Assembly: GCA_012934845.2 (NCBI GenBank)
Contig: WNNJ02000588.1
Span: 124,001 to 188,000 of the forward strand
Direction of reading: 5' to 3'
Source of the DNA: Pomphorhynchus laevis
Taxonomy: Eukaryota; Acanthocephala; Palaeacanthocephala; Echinorhynchida; Pomphorhynchidae
DNA length: 64,000 nt
The notes beneath the pieces were generated by a model. It searched no databases, was not told where the DNA came from, and worked only from the letters and a program-made list of their open reading frames with translations. The stretch's first letter is position 1, and every line of letters starts with the position of its first letter. The position numbers and the translations under genes are program-made. Below are positions 44,301 to 53,848 of this stretch, piece after piece.

Positions 44301-47300
44301 ATTCCAGATGATTATGATATAACATCAGTACGCAGGTACAACTGTCGGATCCCTTAAGTTTCCGATAAGAAAAATAAACTCTCGATTGCTCTATAACCGT
44401 ATGCATAGACTTTACAAACATAGAAAAATCGAACAAATCGCGAACGAATACAATGCGCGACTTGGATACGGCTGCATTAATGCCCAAGACGCTCGCACTA
44501 TTAAAGGTAAAATTAGTTATCAAATCACAATTTAGTTTTTTACCTTCACTGATAAAAACTAATATCCTACCTTAATAATAAGGCTTAATAAATCTAGCTC
44601 ACATCCTTGAATTAACACATGTTGGTTTTGAATTGGGTTTGCTAATAGTTTTATTAGTCAATTTTTGTAATTTAAATTTAATCAATTTATTAAAATTTAT
44701 TATATATTAAAATATTAAATATTAAATAATATTAAATATTAATTATAATATAATTGTTTATAAATAGGAAAGAGTGAAAACGATTTTGTTTATTAAAATT
44801 CTAATTTTCGATAACGGATGTTATTATCTAATATCATCTAACAGTTTTAAGCATCAATTTTTTATTTCAATTTTGCTCCTTATGATGATAACAGCCGTTA
44901 TCGAAAATTGGAATTTTAATAACATAATATTTTTCATTCTCTCCTATTTGTAAACAATTATATTATAATTAATATTTAATAAATATTAATTAATATTTAA
45001 TTAATATGTAAACAATCCTAATGAGTGAACTATCAATTTGTAATATAATTAATAATACATTTATAGCACCAAATATTTAAATGTAAAATGTTAAAATAGT
45101 AAGAACATTATATGCGCCCCTGTTAACATGTATAATTTTTAAACCATCAATATAGAAAATGAAATAAGTTTTATTGCAAAAAGCAAGTCTTTAATATTTA
45201 TTTTACTTAAATGTTAATATTCGCAAAGTCCTTGGCAATGCAATTTGTGTGCTTTGAATCCCATATATCTTTTAGTGATTATTCTTTCAGTTTCTCTGTT
45301 TGATCATGTTTGATTAACAATTTTTCTAATAGACTGTGTATGATCCTCTTTATTTATGTTTCGCACTGTTTCGATATTATGTTCAGTCGTAACAGTTTTC
45401 GGACGACCCGATTATTCCATATTTAGATTATGAACTGTTCCATATTATTTCCATTTTTCATTTATCCTTTCCTATAGTTTACAATAAAATTGTTCCTACT
45501 TCTATCTTAATAGTTTATAGGTTAGGGTTTTAAAAAGGGTACATTTTTAAATCACCCTGTATACCGGCATCGGCAAAGTTAAGTCTTGTATTCCGAAAAT
45601 ATTTAAAATACTTATAGAATTTATTTGTTAATATAGGTACTTTACAGAATCAGGTTATTATCCTGTTACTGTAATGTAGACTTTGCTATAAACAATAGAA
45701 TGACCTAATCATCGTCGTGACAATTGTCTGAGTCAAAACATTATCAACACTTTAATAATTCGCTACTATTTTTATTACTATACAATGACTTAATGTAATT
45801 AATTCGCACTTGGTTTTAAGCGAAATCATTTTTATTTAAGTATTTGAAAAACGTTTTATAACAGTTAAATAATTAATAAATATAAATAATATATTTTTAA
45901 TTAATAAAATATTAAAGTTTAAAAATATTCGTAGATAATTTGTATCGCAATGTAAATATTATTTAAAATTATTATTAAGAATTTTTATCTTAATTATTAT
46001 TTAAATATCAAAATTTTCAAAATTTTAGGTTCGGTTGCACCAACGGTCGATAGCGAAATTATTTTCCCAGACAGTGGGCAATATACTTACCGCGCCGGAA
46101 ATATCAAGAGTAATCTGTCATTCACGGATATAGAAAGTGCCCGAATGCACTGTATGTATAAACGATCAATTGAAAATGAAAATAAATTACCCATAAGTGA
46201 AACCAAGTGGTGCATTGACACACCAGGCTATATTGATTCATCCATATTGAAGGTATATATTTTCAATGGTCTTTTTGAAAACGTGAAAATCATTATTAAA
46301 AAGATAATAAAATCATGTAATTTCAGCTAATTAAATAATTTTGTTGAATTCTTCATTGAAAAACTTAATTTTACATTTAAATTTTAATTAATTTTTGAAT
46401 GTAATTTAAAATTAAATTATCAAATACGAAAGTTTAAGTGCATCACTAATTAATTTGTACTTTTTTCAATAGTCTGTAATAGTCTGTACGCAATATAATA
46501 ATTTTATTTATAAAATATATTAATATTTTATATATTTTGATATATGACATTTTATTTTTTATATTAAATATTAAATATAACAATATTACAATATTGAATA
46601 TTATTAAATATTATGAATATTATTAAACATTATTTATTAATACTGTATATATCAGCTGATATATGATCTGCTGAAACGTTCAATATTCTATAAATGTAAA
46701 ATGCATTTTGTTAAACTGAGTTTTATTGCAATACTCATGAAGTAGCTGAATTTAGACAGAATTTCATAGTTTTGTCAAATTCTATTAATTTCTTTTCAAC
46801 TTCGATAAATTTCTATCAAAATTATTGAATGATCTGTAACATGAGGAAAGAATTATACTAATTTGAAATTAACTTTGTAGAGTCTAAGAATATTGAAATT
46901 AATATTTGGCATTGAACATATACATTACGTTCATTAATAACATATTTGTATGTGAATATTTGATATATCATAGCTGAGCGCTTGTTACCGTTCTAGTTAC
47001 TAGTGGTTCGGAAGAATTCAAACTTGAAACAACATTAAATTAAGCCAGTTCGATGGAATTTATTAATCTGGTGTTATAAACCAGATTACTATTTGCAAAA
47101 TTCGATTATACTAATCTATTAATACTTTCGATTTAAGCGAAATGCATTAGCTTAAATATGCAAATCCAAAATATGTAAACCCTTTCATTTTAACTAAATT
47201 TTATTGTTATATAATTTATTATAATTTAATAATTTTCAACTATTTATTAAATATCGTGTCAGTAATTGCCTAATTGCATTGTTGTGTGTTTCGAATAAAT

Positions 47301-50300
47301 ATCATTAATATAATTACGGTTTTGTTTTTGAGTTAAGTCAAAGTCTGAGCCCATCTGAAATGGGAATGCTCCGTATGGATTCCTTAATTGAACCTATCAT
47401 TTTCAAAATGGATAAGGGAGACAGCCTACTTATAGGTGGTCTTTTCAGAATTGACATTAAGCATGTAAGTATCATGGATACAACAAAAACTTACAGTTTA
47501 AACTTCAAATTTTTTATAGATAGTTTCATCGAATCCAATCTTGTATCTACATGTATTTTCATCTAATTATCTACCAGTTGTGCATTGTAAGACAGTTGAT
47601 GCTTCTGAAATTTACAACGAGCGATTAAACGCTTGTAAACATATAGTGTGAGTAATTACCAACTGTATCGTTGTAAATAATTGTGCTTTAGGTGCCGCAG
47701 ACAAGTACAATTAGTCCTCTAATTCAGAAAAGCATTCAACTACACAGCAAAGAGAGCAGCAAATCATTGGGAGACCTAGTTTTACATGGATATGGTAATT
47801 TTGTAATAATAAAGATTTTCTTAATAAATGACAACAGATAGCAAATTAAAAAACAAAGGGAAAAAAAGGAAACTGTTTCCTTTTTTTAAAGGAAACATGC
47901 TAAAAACGTAATGTTAATGTTCTTCCCAAGTAAATATTTCTTTCGTTTTCAAATCTGTTATGGCCTCAGGTCCAATGGGATCTGAGCCCCCAGCCAATCC
48001 AACACGCCGCTCTCCGACTGAACCACTCGGGGTCTGTCACCCCCCCGAAGAATCCAATCGAGGCGGACGATGCTCGGTAATCTCGAGATGAGGAGCTTAA
48101 GAAACCTTAGTCTTTGTTTTGAAGAACGTCCTCTTAAAAAGAAGACTAATCCACAGAAAGCCCAAGTACCACAGGGGCACACTTGGGTTTTCTCTTTCAA
48201 TGACAGATGTTGAGCCCATTCAGGGCCCATCTAGCTCTCTTCAGGATACGTTTTAGTCTATCCAGGTCAGCTTTCGTCGACCAGTTCATCGTAACGGTGA
48301 ACCCCAGGTATTTTACTCGACTTGTGAAGGTAGGGACTGGTTGATTAATCAGGATAGAAGATAGAGCTGAGAGTGCTAATCTCTTGAGTTTTTTCTTTGT
48401 CGCTGGGGCGCCATGAAAGACAACCACCTGCGATTCGGAGGAGTTTAAAACAAGGTTGGAAAGGACAGCTGATCTTTTAATCTTGTAAAGAAACCGCTGA
48501 TGTCGGAGACTACATCTGTGCACCTGTGTCCAGAGAACAGGGCTGTGGTATCATCAGCGTATACCACAAGATGTTGATCGCGTTTGAATTTTTTGTAGAG
48601 TTCAATGAATGCAGCAAGATACAAGATTGGAGAAAGTGGGGAGCCTTGAGGCACACCTATAATAGGGTAGAACTGACGTGCATCAGGGTCGTCTTCATAG
48701 AAGAATCTCTTGGTGTACAGCAATATTTCCACCCTGTTAACAATTCTCGCAGGCAACCCGAGGGACCTGAGAGAAGTGATAACAAAATGAATGGAAATGC
48801 GGTCAAATACGGCAGAGAAGTCAAGAAAAATAGTCAACGCAAGCTGATGACTGTTATCATGACAAAACTGTTGCACTTCACCTATCGCTGAATGGACCGA
48901 GCGATCTTTTACGTACCCATGAAAACCTGGTGGGATAAAATTTCGCCTACTTAGATGATCGCGGATTTTACGCGCAAGGGCTTTTTCGTAAATGGAGATG
49001 AGGGAATTTTGAATCGAAACGGGTCGCAGATCTTTCGGACATGAAATCGACTTCTTTTTTGTATAAAAACACGACGGCTGATGTTTATTCCAGCAATGTC
49101 GGACGGGGATGCTAATAGCATTGTTATGGCGACCTTCCTTTCTCTGACTGTATGTCAAAAGCTGACAAACACGAGTGGAGAGTGGCGCATGGGTTCTGGA
49201 GGTGCCCGGGAGTGGCCCCCAGGAGTTAAGGATATATGTAACAGATAAGTCCCTACTCCTGAAGTCACACGAAGGCGGGATTGGTTGGGGTGATTGAGTG
49301 GCTCCATAATTGTGTAGTGATAGTGACTCCTCCAAAACTTTATCAAGGCCTATTCTACCGATCCAACCTAATGCTCTATCTTTCCAACAGACAAACTTCT
49401 TCTTGAATATCTTCCAGAAGGAAGACTGAGAAGGGTAAAGGCGAGAAATGATTGCCTTATCCCTACTCAGCTGGAGCCTATATCTAGTGCTCCAGTATTC
49501 ATTCGAGAGGGCTTGTCTGGCGGAAATAGAGAGATTAGGAAGGTGTAGCATTTTAGCTAGGACCTTGAGTTTTGTTGGAGTGGGATTGTATATACGACCT
49601 TTATAGGTAGTCGATAGTATCGCGGTAGCTTGCGAAGAGAGGTAGGTGTTAAATTCGGTCAAATTCTCATTCCCAATTCGGGGGAAGAGTTGGATAGCTG
49701 CCTGAGAAGAAGGCCACCCTGACGGGATCAAAGTGGAACCTTCTCCTCAGCAACGTATCTTCCTCTAACCGCCAACGAATTAGGTCATGATATGGGGTCT
49801 GTTGTTGGCGCGACTGCTCAGTACAGATGGATTTCAACAACCACATTTTATGAAGCAGTAATATGTCGAGGAGTGAATTAGTTGTTGAGCAATGAAAGGT
49901 GGGTGATGGTGGTTTGTGAATAAGATAGTCGTTCCTGGCTCTGCGGTTTGCTGCATTAATCCAACGACCAGTTCTGTCGTTGAAGTCACCAAGTAACATG
50001 CCATAGCAACTACCTAATATACTATCCAGAAGGTCACGGTTCTTGTGAATTTCTCCTGGCCGTATATAAATATTGGCTATGCTGATGCGTTTACCGTTCT
50101 TACTAAGTGATATAGCTAACAAGATAGGGCTGGACAAGAATAGTTAAGGAGGGAAGATTTTAAGGAGCATTTAACTAAGGTTAAAAGACATGGGGATGAA
50201 GAGGAGTGAGGAGGGGTTATATACGGAGTGAAGTGGGTGTATATATGCTGAGGGATAAATCGAGTAATGTCCTGAGGGATACGGATAGACCGCGTCTCCT

Positions 50301-53300
50301 AAAGGGCTATAACATTTGCATCTCTACCAGATAAAAGGCAAAGGGCAGAAGCACTTCCCAAATTTCACTGAAGGATATTCAGTGAAAACGGCTCTTGATT
50401 ACTTTGCATTGTGTTAGTTTAGCTGGAAGGGGATTGCCAAATCCTAGACAGAGCTAGGGGTGGAAGGATTGCCCCCTCCACCACTAGCGCCGCCCAGAGT
50501 GGGTACTTGCCCCCGGGCATTATCATCATTTCCCTTTGAGGCGCTTATATTACAGCCCTTCAGCATTTTGCCGATCTTTATGGGGGAACGGCATTGACCG
50601 AAGCCGCTCGTTTCTTGGATTCCGGAAGAGCCGGAACAGAAGCTGCCGGAGGGAAGAACATGACTGACAGTTGGTGAGCGATCAGTTTCTCCATATCTTT
50701 TAGTGTAGACTGTCTTTGTGAATGCAGCAAACGTATGATGTCGTTATCTGACATTCTTGTGGCCGCGTTTGCCGCACTGGATGTAGGCACTCTTGTAGGC
50801 GTGCAGTGTCTGCTACAGTAATCCTTGAATGATTGGCATTTCCTAGCCCAGGCCGGATGTGCACCCCCACAGTTAGAACATTTGGGAGGAGAGTTGCACT
50901 TGCCGCCGTCCTGTTGGCAGTCAGCTCTACCACAAAAACCGCAATTTCTGACAGACGAACAGCTTGACTCCCAATGTCCCCATCTGTGGCATTTGTTGCA
51001 ATGGGGTATGTCTTGTCGTCCATACTCATGATCTCGAACGATAAATTATGCCCCATGAATGGATTGAAAGCTGAGTTGGCCAGAATTGAAGCGGTGTCGG
51101 GAGATGCTGAGACGAATGCGAAGGGGCGAGGAGTACCGTTTCTCCCGATCACTGTACGAATATTGTAAACTTTGAACAACAATTCCAACTCTTGAATATC
51201 ATCTGTTTCTAACAAGGATGGAATATTAGAAACTTTGAGTGAGGCCATGATAGAAAGACTTTTCAAAGAAGCCAAATTCGAATGATTTTTCTGGAAAAAC
51301 GTTTCATACTCCACTGCTAAACCAGGAGTTGCGAAGGAGATTTTTATTTCGGATGCGTAATACCGTATAGAGTTGAATAACACACGGTTTTTGTAAGGAA
51401 TTGTAAATTCACGCAAAAACACGTTAAACAAATTTTGTCGTTCAATGGGTTTTATTAATTTTATAATCATTAGTTTTTTTGCATTGGGAATAGGGGGAAG
51501 CTCCCCTATCCCTTCGTTGGTGTTTGATAATAAATCACTAACCTTGAACGCTGTATTCGACGAACAAACCTGTATATTGTTCAAGTTGAGATTTTTTTTC
51601 ATTCCGTTTTGAGCATTATTGAGGGAGCTTTGATGCTCCGACACTTTTACACTGTTGTACATTTTTTTGCGATGAAAACGTTGCGTTAGAAATGTACAAA
51701 GCCAATTGTTTTGTGATTTCCAACGTTGCACAAAAGTTAATAGCGACGCATGTTTTCAATTTGTTCTGTCAGCGTAACGAAATTATACCACAACGTTTAA
51801 TCAATCGTTTGATTCTGTTGAATTATCACTATTAAAATGAATATATTTACAATCACGAATGAAAATATTTTGAGTTTTGGAGCAGGAACAATAAAATTAA
51901 AAATTCTTATATTTCGCCAAGTGCTACAAGCATTTACTAAGTGCTACTAGCATTATCAGAAACAGAAACAAAATGGAAATTTTGTTTCTTTTTGTATTGT
52001 ATGTTTTGCTCCTATAATTGGAAATGGAATTATTATTATCATAATTGGCTACCAGACACTATTATTAAAATATTTTTTCAGAATCTGTATTAAAAATTAT
52101 AATAAAATTATTAAAATATTATTATTGATATAATAATTAACAACTGATTGTTAATCTGAAACATAACTGATTTCTAATTTAAAGAAAATTTAATTAAAAT
52201 TGAATTTAATTTCATTCTAACTTAAAGAAATTTTTATTCCATCGTAGTCTCTCCAAAATTTAAAGTTTATAGAATATGGATTTATTTTTATTCATTTTGA
52301 GCACATCAAAATTAGTTGCTTCGAACAAACAAACGAACAATCGAAAATAATCACATAGTTTAATTCAAATATTAATACATCTCTCCAAAATTTAAAACTT
52401 ATAGAAATGGATTTATTTTTATTCATTTTGAGCACATTAAAATTAGTTGCTTCGAACAAACAAACGAACAATCGAAAATAATCACATAGTTTAATTCAAA
52501 TATTAATACATCTCTCCAAAATTTAAAACTTATAGAAATGGATTTATTTTTATTCATTTTGAGCACATTAAAATTAGTTGCTTCGAACAAACAAACGAAC
52601 AATCGAAAATAATCACATAGTTTAATTCAAATATTAATACAAATGTTTATACAAATATCGATAAAATTTCTTTATAATATATTTAATAATATTTGTATAT
52701 ATAATATTGTGTAACTAAATAATACAAACCACGCTTCCAGATTATGAATTATTAAAATAAATTTTCTTTTCTCTGTGTTCCTATCAAAATCTAAATGTTT
52801 TTAAATATATTTTCATAATATATTTATCTCATAATATCAACAATTTAAACATTTTATTTTTAAATTATCGCCTGTTTGACTCATACTCAAGAAACTCAAA
52901 ATTTTCAAATGTGTAAATTCAAAGGTGATCACTGCAATTAGAGTAAATATTATATTATGCAATAAAAAGGTTGACATTCAAATTTCTGCATTTTGATATA
53001 TCAAATATATTTCCATATTATTTTTTGCATAATATATATATTATGCAAAAATTACGATTGAAACTAAAATTAAATTTAAACCTTAAATTAATGAAATCTT
53101 CAAAGATATATTTTAAATGTTTAAGTAATTATCGAATTGTCCAAATAAAATTTTTAATCGGGTAATGATAATCTAAGATAATAAATGAAAATTAGATTGT
53201 CCTTGATAAAATAAATTTTCTCCAAAGTTAAGATTTAAAATAATGAATATTGGATTATAAAATAATCCAATACAATTTGTTCAGCTTATATTAATTATAA

Positions 53301-53675
53301 ATATTATTAGAGATTATATTATAATATAATATATATTATACAATATAATATATATTAATATATATTAATATTATTATATTATTAATACTATATTTTCCAA
53401 GTAGAAAATTATAATTTTTTTGTCTGTATATAGCATGGATTGCTGTCTACAATACGAATCGTGAGTGCACTATTGATATGGATGTATTCGTTCCAATGGA
53501 GGATATGTTATTTGTTCGCGATATACCATTGCTTTGCCATCTAAGTCCTATTAACCGAATAGGTAAGACTCCATTCTACTCAAATGCCGCCTTCAAACCA
53601 CATAATATTCCAATACCAAAAAGACAAGTCGCACAATGTAAAAAGTACTTGAGAGAAAATGATTGGGATGTGTAA
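31740..53675 (+). CDS. NOA1: NOA1, mitochondrial circularly permuted GTPase (8 exons, 590 aa)
   Basis: NOA1 (YqeH/RIF1 family) is a GTPase needed for mitochondrial small-ribosomal-subunit assembly. Exons: 31740-32385, 44158-44286, 44336-44506, 46029-46252, 47333-47464, 47520-47645, 47692-47794, 53434-53675. All seven introns are GT-AG and phases match, giving 590 codons plus stop. The start MFAKLYRITFLTKR is basic and hydrophobic, fitting a mitochondrial presequence. Zinc finger: C46, C49, C85, C88. The G motifs run in permuted order: NKADL (G4, 156-160), SARTG (G5, 194-198), GAANSGKS (G1/P-loop, 222-229), PGTT (G2, 258-261), DTPG (G3, 379-382). The C-terminal domain has DSLLIGGLFRIDI. Human NOA1 is about 700 aa, so this is shorter but complete by domain. 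Introns of 49, 55 and 46 bp coexist with 11.8, 5.6, 1.5 and 1.1 kb ones, and the long ones hold repeats. Confidence 0.95.
32386..34382. other. NOA1 intron 1, left part
   Basis: No gene. It holds the perfect hairpin at 32,469-32,509, a TATATA-rich microsatellite (32,700-32,830) and two diverged local duplications: GAACTTTCGYGTTTTCATCT near 33,915 and 33,957, and TACTATTACMGTCAAAATA near 34,041 and 34,120. Confidence 0.6.
32469..32509. repeat. perfect 18-bp inverted repeat with 5-nt loop
   Basis: TCGCTCAATCACGAGCGA, loop AATTA, then its exact reverse complement. Each arm is itself a small inverted repeat (TCGCTC...GAGCGA), so alternative cruciforms are possible. It lies about 85 bp inside intron 1. 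Confidence 0.9.
34383..36179 (+). CDS. L2-3 reverse transcriptase and C-terminal domain (partial ORF2)
   Basis: About 598 open codons: SYRPISLLPTLSKLLERLVL, STEIACLKVYNDLLISRD, VSLDLSSAFDIVDHSILL, GVPQGSVLGPILFSLLLGDL, VMQYADDILIYAHAP with an intact YADD, NPDKSKIMWILPRR, and a C-terminal domain ending ...QIRSHLNNLTA. The endonuclease is missing through 5' truncation, so it could only act as an RT if expressed at all. RT residues are better preserved than in L2-1 and L2-2. Confidence 0.88.
   Translation, partial: FKLELISHLPTRKSSSNSKSHWKILNSILSRSSTPCNINPDEFSSYLQTKLSNLLSLLPIAPLYPLLSLNTSLPELFHLLPVSSDEVSSVLLSLPNKTSPSDPIPTHLLKNICTFILPFLTTLFNSSIRSCTFPSIWKCATVRPIIKKQSLDSSLPSSYRPISLLPTLSKLLERLVLKQVNTYLYSSNLFPPFQAAFRSNYSTEIACLKVYNDLLISRDHKLCSVIVSLDLSSAFDIVDHSILLHRLRHDYGFSLPTVSWFSSYLSNRTFRVYSNSSLSHPSSIPSGVPQGSVLGPILFSLLLGDLSSISHKFNFHVMQYADDILIYAHAPVYRIRDLSVSASDCLVSISNHLSSLRLSLNPDKSKIMWILPRRLGFEPPSVSLNSTILPIVDNLVFLGFHFDNRLSLKPFVRDKVRSSTLILRNLRQVRRLIDFPSCMTLISSLLFSRLDYCLSLFSNSPKSTLLPLQRIVNAAVRILLRLRRFDHTSYHLASLDLPTIYCRVQIRLLIVAFRLVTFHTPSFLNLPFLDNSRPVYCSLRSCNSLLLHVPNYSTSFGLRSFLVAAPLSWNHLPIHIRQSTSLQCFKRQIRSHLNNLTA
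36209..36225 (+). other. 3'-terminal stem-loop of L2-3
   Basis: GCGTAC, loop AGCTT, GTACGC, next to the terminal GCATTTGCCAC block. Against L2-2 the fifth pair changes from G-C to A-T on both strands, a compensatory change. Confidence 0.6.
36269..36744. other. NOA1 intron 1 spacer
   Basis: No recognised feature. Confidence 0.4.
36745..38170. repeat. degenerate AT satellite, ATTTTATCTAATCG-like unit
   Basis: About 1.4 kb built from variants of a 14-15-bp unit (GATTTTATCTAATC and GATTTTATTTTTTC), heavily diverged. It is interrupted near 37,010-37,140 by non-satellite sequence that contains two palindromes. Confidence 0.75.
37010..37072. repeat. 20-bp palindrome next to a perfect 19-bp-arm hairpin
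   Basis: TATCAATATGCATATTGATA (37,010-37,029) is a perfect palindrome. It abuts GAATTATGATAGACTCAAG (37,030-37,048), loop GAAAA, and the exact reverse complement (37,054-37,072). They lie inside the AT satellite but do not share its unit. Confidence 0.9.
38171..40669. other. AT-rich part of NOA1 intron 1 with local duplications
   Basis: No gene recognised. An ~82-bp block is duplicated in tandem (about 38,781-38,938), and a ~87-bp block beginning TTTTAATCTAAACTTGTCG occurs at about 39,391-39,475 and 39,870-39,955. A minus-strand frame at 40,103-40,312 resembles nothing I know. Confidence 0.5.
40670..42805. repeat. 18-bp minisatellite, about 118 units
   Basis: Unit TTATTGGTGCCGTGTTGG repeated over 2.1 kb in intron 1 of NOA1. 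A GTT variant (TTATTGTTGCCGTGTTGG) forms blocks, for example near 41,665-41,755 and 42,056-42,360. Three units read TTGGATATTGG (41,606-41,650), and a decayed stretch at 41,180-41,290 splits the array. Since 18 is a multiple of 3 and the unit lacks stops, long frames arise in several frames (repeating VIGAVL, WCRVGY or VPCWLL on plus, ITNTAP on minus). They are by-products of the repeat. Confidence 0.95.
42806..44157. other. NOA1 intron 1, right part
   Basis: No certain feature. CAGGGGATGCTCAACCTTTT at 43,309-43,328, followed by AAGTGGGCCGCAT, resembles the ends of hAT transposons, but no matching opposite end was found. A plus-strand frame near 43,840 has a hAT-like flavour (PTVISIESAF) but is too short and broken to call. 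Confidence 0.35.
44158..44286 (+). CDS. NOA1: NOA1 exon 2
   Basis: Starts after TTTTTAG and encodes the P-loop ILGAANSGKSELFNKLL up to SNWPG. Splicing the 49-bp intron rebuilds Gly and the PGTT motif; without splicing the frame meets a stop at 44,357. Confidence 0.95.
44336..44506 (+). CDS. NOA1: NOA1 exon 3
   Basis: Begins after CGCAG and encodes GTTVGSLKFPIRKINSRLL through AQDARTIK; donor GTAAAA. LKFPI after PGTT is typical of the family. Confidence 0.93.
44507..46028. other. NOA1 intron 3
   Basis: AT-rich intron whose one clear feature is the foldback MITE at 44,732-44,980; the remainder shows no gene or repeat. Confidence 0.6.
44732..44980. mobile_element. foldback MITE-like element with ~85-bp inverted termini
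   Basis: The outer 85 bp or so (44,732-44,818 and 44,893-44,980) are imperfect reverse complements: AATTATAATATAATTGTTTA against TAAACAATTATATTATAATT, and TCTAATTTTCGATAACGG against CCGTTATCGAAAATTGGA. The central ~75 bp is unique and non-coding. No transposase, so non-autonomous; the superfamily is unknown because the AT-rich ends hide the target duplication. Confidence 0.75.
46029..46252 (+). CDS. NOA1: NOA1 exon 4
   Basis: Acceptor TTTTAG. Encodes the segment ending in ETKWCIDTPGYIDSSILK, with the G3 DTPG motif; donor GTATAT in phase 0. Confidence 0.93.
46253..47332. other. NOA1 intron 4
   Basis: AT-rich, 1.08 kb, nothing recognised beyond the splice sites. Confidence 0.6.
47333..47464 (+). 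CDS. NOA1: NOA1 exon 5
   Basis: Acceptor TTTTTGAG was chosen because it is the only nearby AG that keeps phase 0 with exon 4. Encodes EMGMLRMDSLIEPIIFKMDK and DSLLIGGLFRIDIKH; donor GTAAGT. Confidence 0.88.
47520..47645 (+). CDS. NOA1: NOA1 exon 6
   Basis: Acceptor TTTTTATAG. Encodes ILYLHVFSSNYLPVVHCKTV and ASEIYNERLNACKHI; donor GTGTGAGT. Confidence 0.9.
47692..47794 (+). CDS. NOA1: NOA1 exon 7
   Basis: Acceptor CTTTAG after a 46-bp intron. Encodes VPQTSTISPLIQKSIQLHSK and LGDLVLHGY; donor GTAATT in phase 1. Confidence 0.9.
47970..48035 (-). other. tRNA-like segment in the I-2 3' UTR
   Basis: Sense: CCGAGTGGTTCAGTCGG with the A-box-like TGGTTCAGTCGG at 48,014-48,025, then GGCTCAGATCC at 47,978-47,988 in the B-box position, 37 nt later. 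CCGAGTGGTT is typical of tRNA-Leu/Ser D arms. The T arm can pair TGGG with CCCA. Confidence 0.6.
48158..48190 (-). other. 3' UTR hairpin of I-2
   Basis: AAGCCCAAGT pairs with ACTTGGGTTT around a GC-containing loop, matching the hairpin of I-1. Confidence 0.6.
48190..50140 (-). pseudogene. I-2 ORF2: endonuclease and reverse transcriptase
   Basis: Endonuclease: ISIANIYIRPGEI, GMLLGDFNDRTGRW, NSLLDILLLHK. RT: PKDLRPVSIQNSLISIYEKA, GFHGYVKDRSVHSAIGEVQ, LTIFLDFSAVFDRISIHFVI, GVPQGSPLSPILYLAAFIEL, HLVVYADDTTALFSGHRC. The last part, KYLGFTVTMNWSTKADLDRL, is in another frame. YADD and the Asp of FLDF are kept. Breaks are visible near 49,700 and 48,500. Confidence 0.85.
50578..51731 (-). pseudogene. 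I-2 ORF1 (gag-like) with CCHC zinc knuckles
   Basis: The N-terminal 230 residues read ELPPIPNAKKLMIIKLIKPI, VFLREFTIPYKNRVLFNSIR, VEYETFFQKNHSNLASLKSL and SLLETDDIQELELLFKVYNI. In a shifted frame from about 51,010 onwards the knuckles appear: CNKCHRWGHW, CGFCGRADC and CSNCGGAH, then an Ala/Ser-rich tail. A one-base slip therefore separates the RNA-binding part from the knuckles. Confidence 0.75.
51776..52246. other. NOA1 intron 7 spacer
   Basis: AT-rich, no recognised feature. Confidence 0.4.
52247..52643 (+). repeat. 131-bp tandem repeat, three units
   Basis: Units begin with TCTCCAAAATTTAAA at about 52,250, 52,382 and 52,513 and are nearly identical; the last two differ least. The array lies between the I-2 LINE and NOA1 exon 8. 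Confidence 0.92.
52644..53433. other. NOA1 intron 7, right part
   Basis: AT-rich with a TATAATATA-rich stretch at 53,310-53,395 ahead of the exon 8 acceptor; no gene. Confidence 0.5.
53434..53675 (+). CDS. NOA1: NOA1 exon 8 (terminal)
   Basis: Acceptor GTATATAG. The joined codon gives Ala in GYAWIAVYNTN, the family's GWVAV-like block, then VFVPMEDMLFVRDIPLLCHL and the stop TAA. It is separated from exon 7 by the 5.6-kb intron holding an antisense LINE. Confidence 0.92.
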
Positions 53676-53842
53676 AATGTTTATCTCACTTTTTTAAAAT
53701 TGAGATTATGGATTATTAATTTTTTACTTTTTATTTACAATTTCTTTTATTTAGCGAAATTAAGAGATTACACACAACCTAAGATTAAACAAGTCATAAT
53801 TAGATGAGTCAATTAATCAACTCATCTTTTCGACTTGCGAAA

Positions 53843-53848
53843 AATAAA
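53843..53848 (+). terminator. NOA1 poly(A) signal AATAAA
   Basis: A canonical AATAAA 168 bp past the NOA1 stop. A GATGAGT...ACTCATC inverted repeat lies just upstream (about 53,803-53,827). Confidence 0.5.

Larger units (their letters stand above)
47950..51775 (-). mobile_element. I-group LINE, copy I-2, near full length, antisense in NOA1 intron 7
   Basis: Sense order: ORF1 with zinc knuckles (51,731 to about 50,578), APE endonuclease (about 50,140-49,667), RT (49,731-48,445), a short C-terminal part (48,523-48,197) and a 3' UTR holding a hairpin and a tRNA-like segment. ORF1 with several CCHC knuckles plus an APE nuclease points to the I/Jockey/R1/Tad assemblage; the clade is unresolved. 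Frames are broken at several places. The plus strand here is the NOA1 transcript, so the element is transcribed antisense as part of the intron. Confidence 0.85.
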
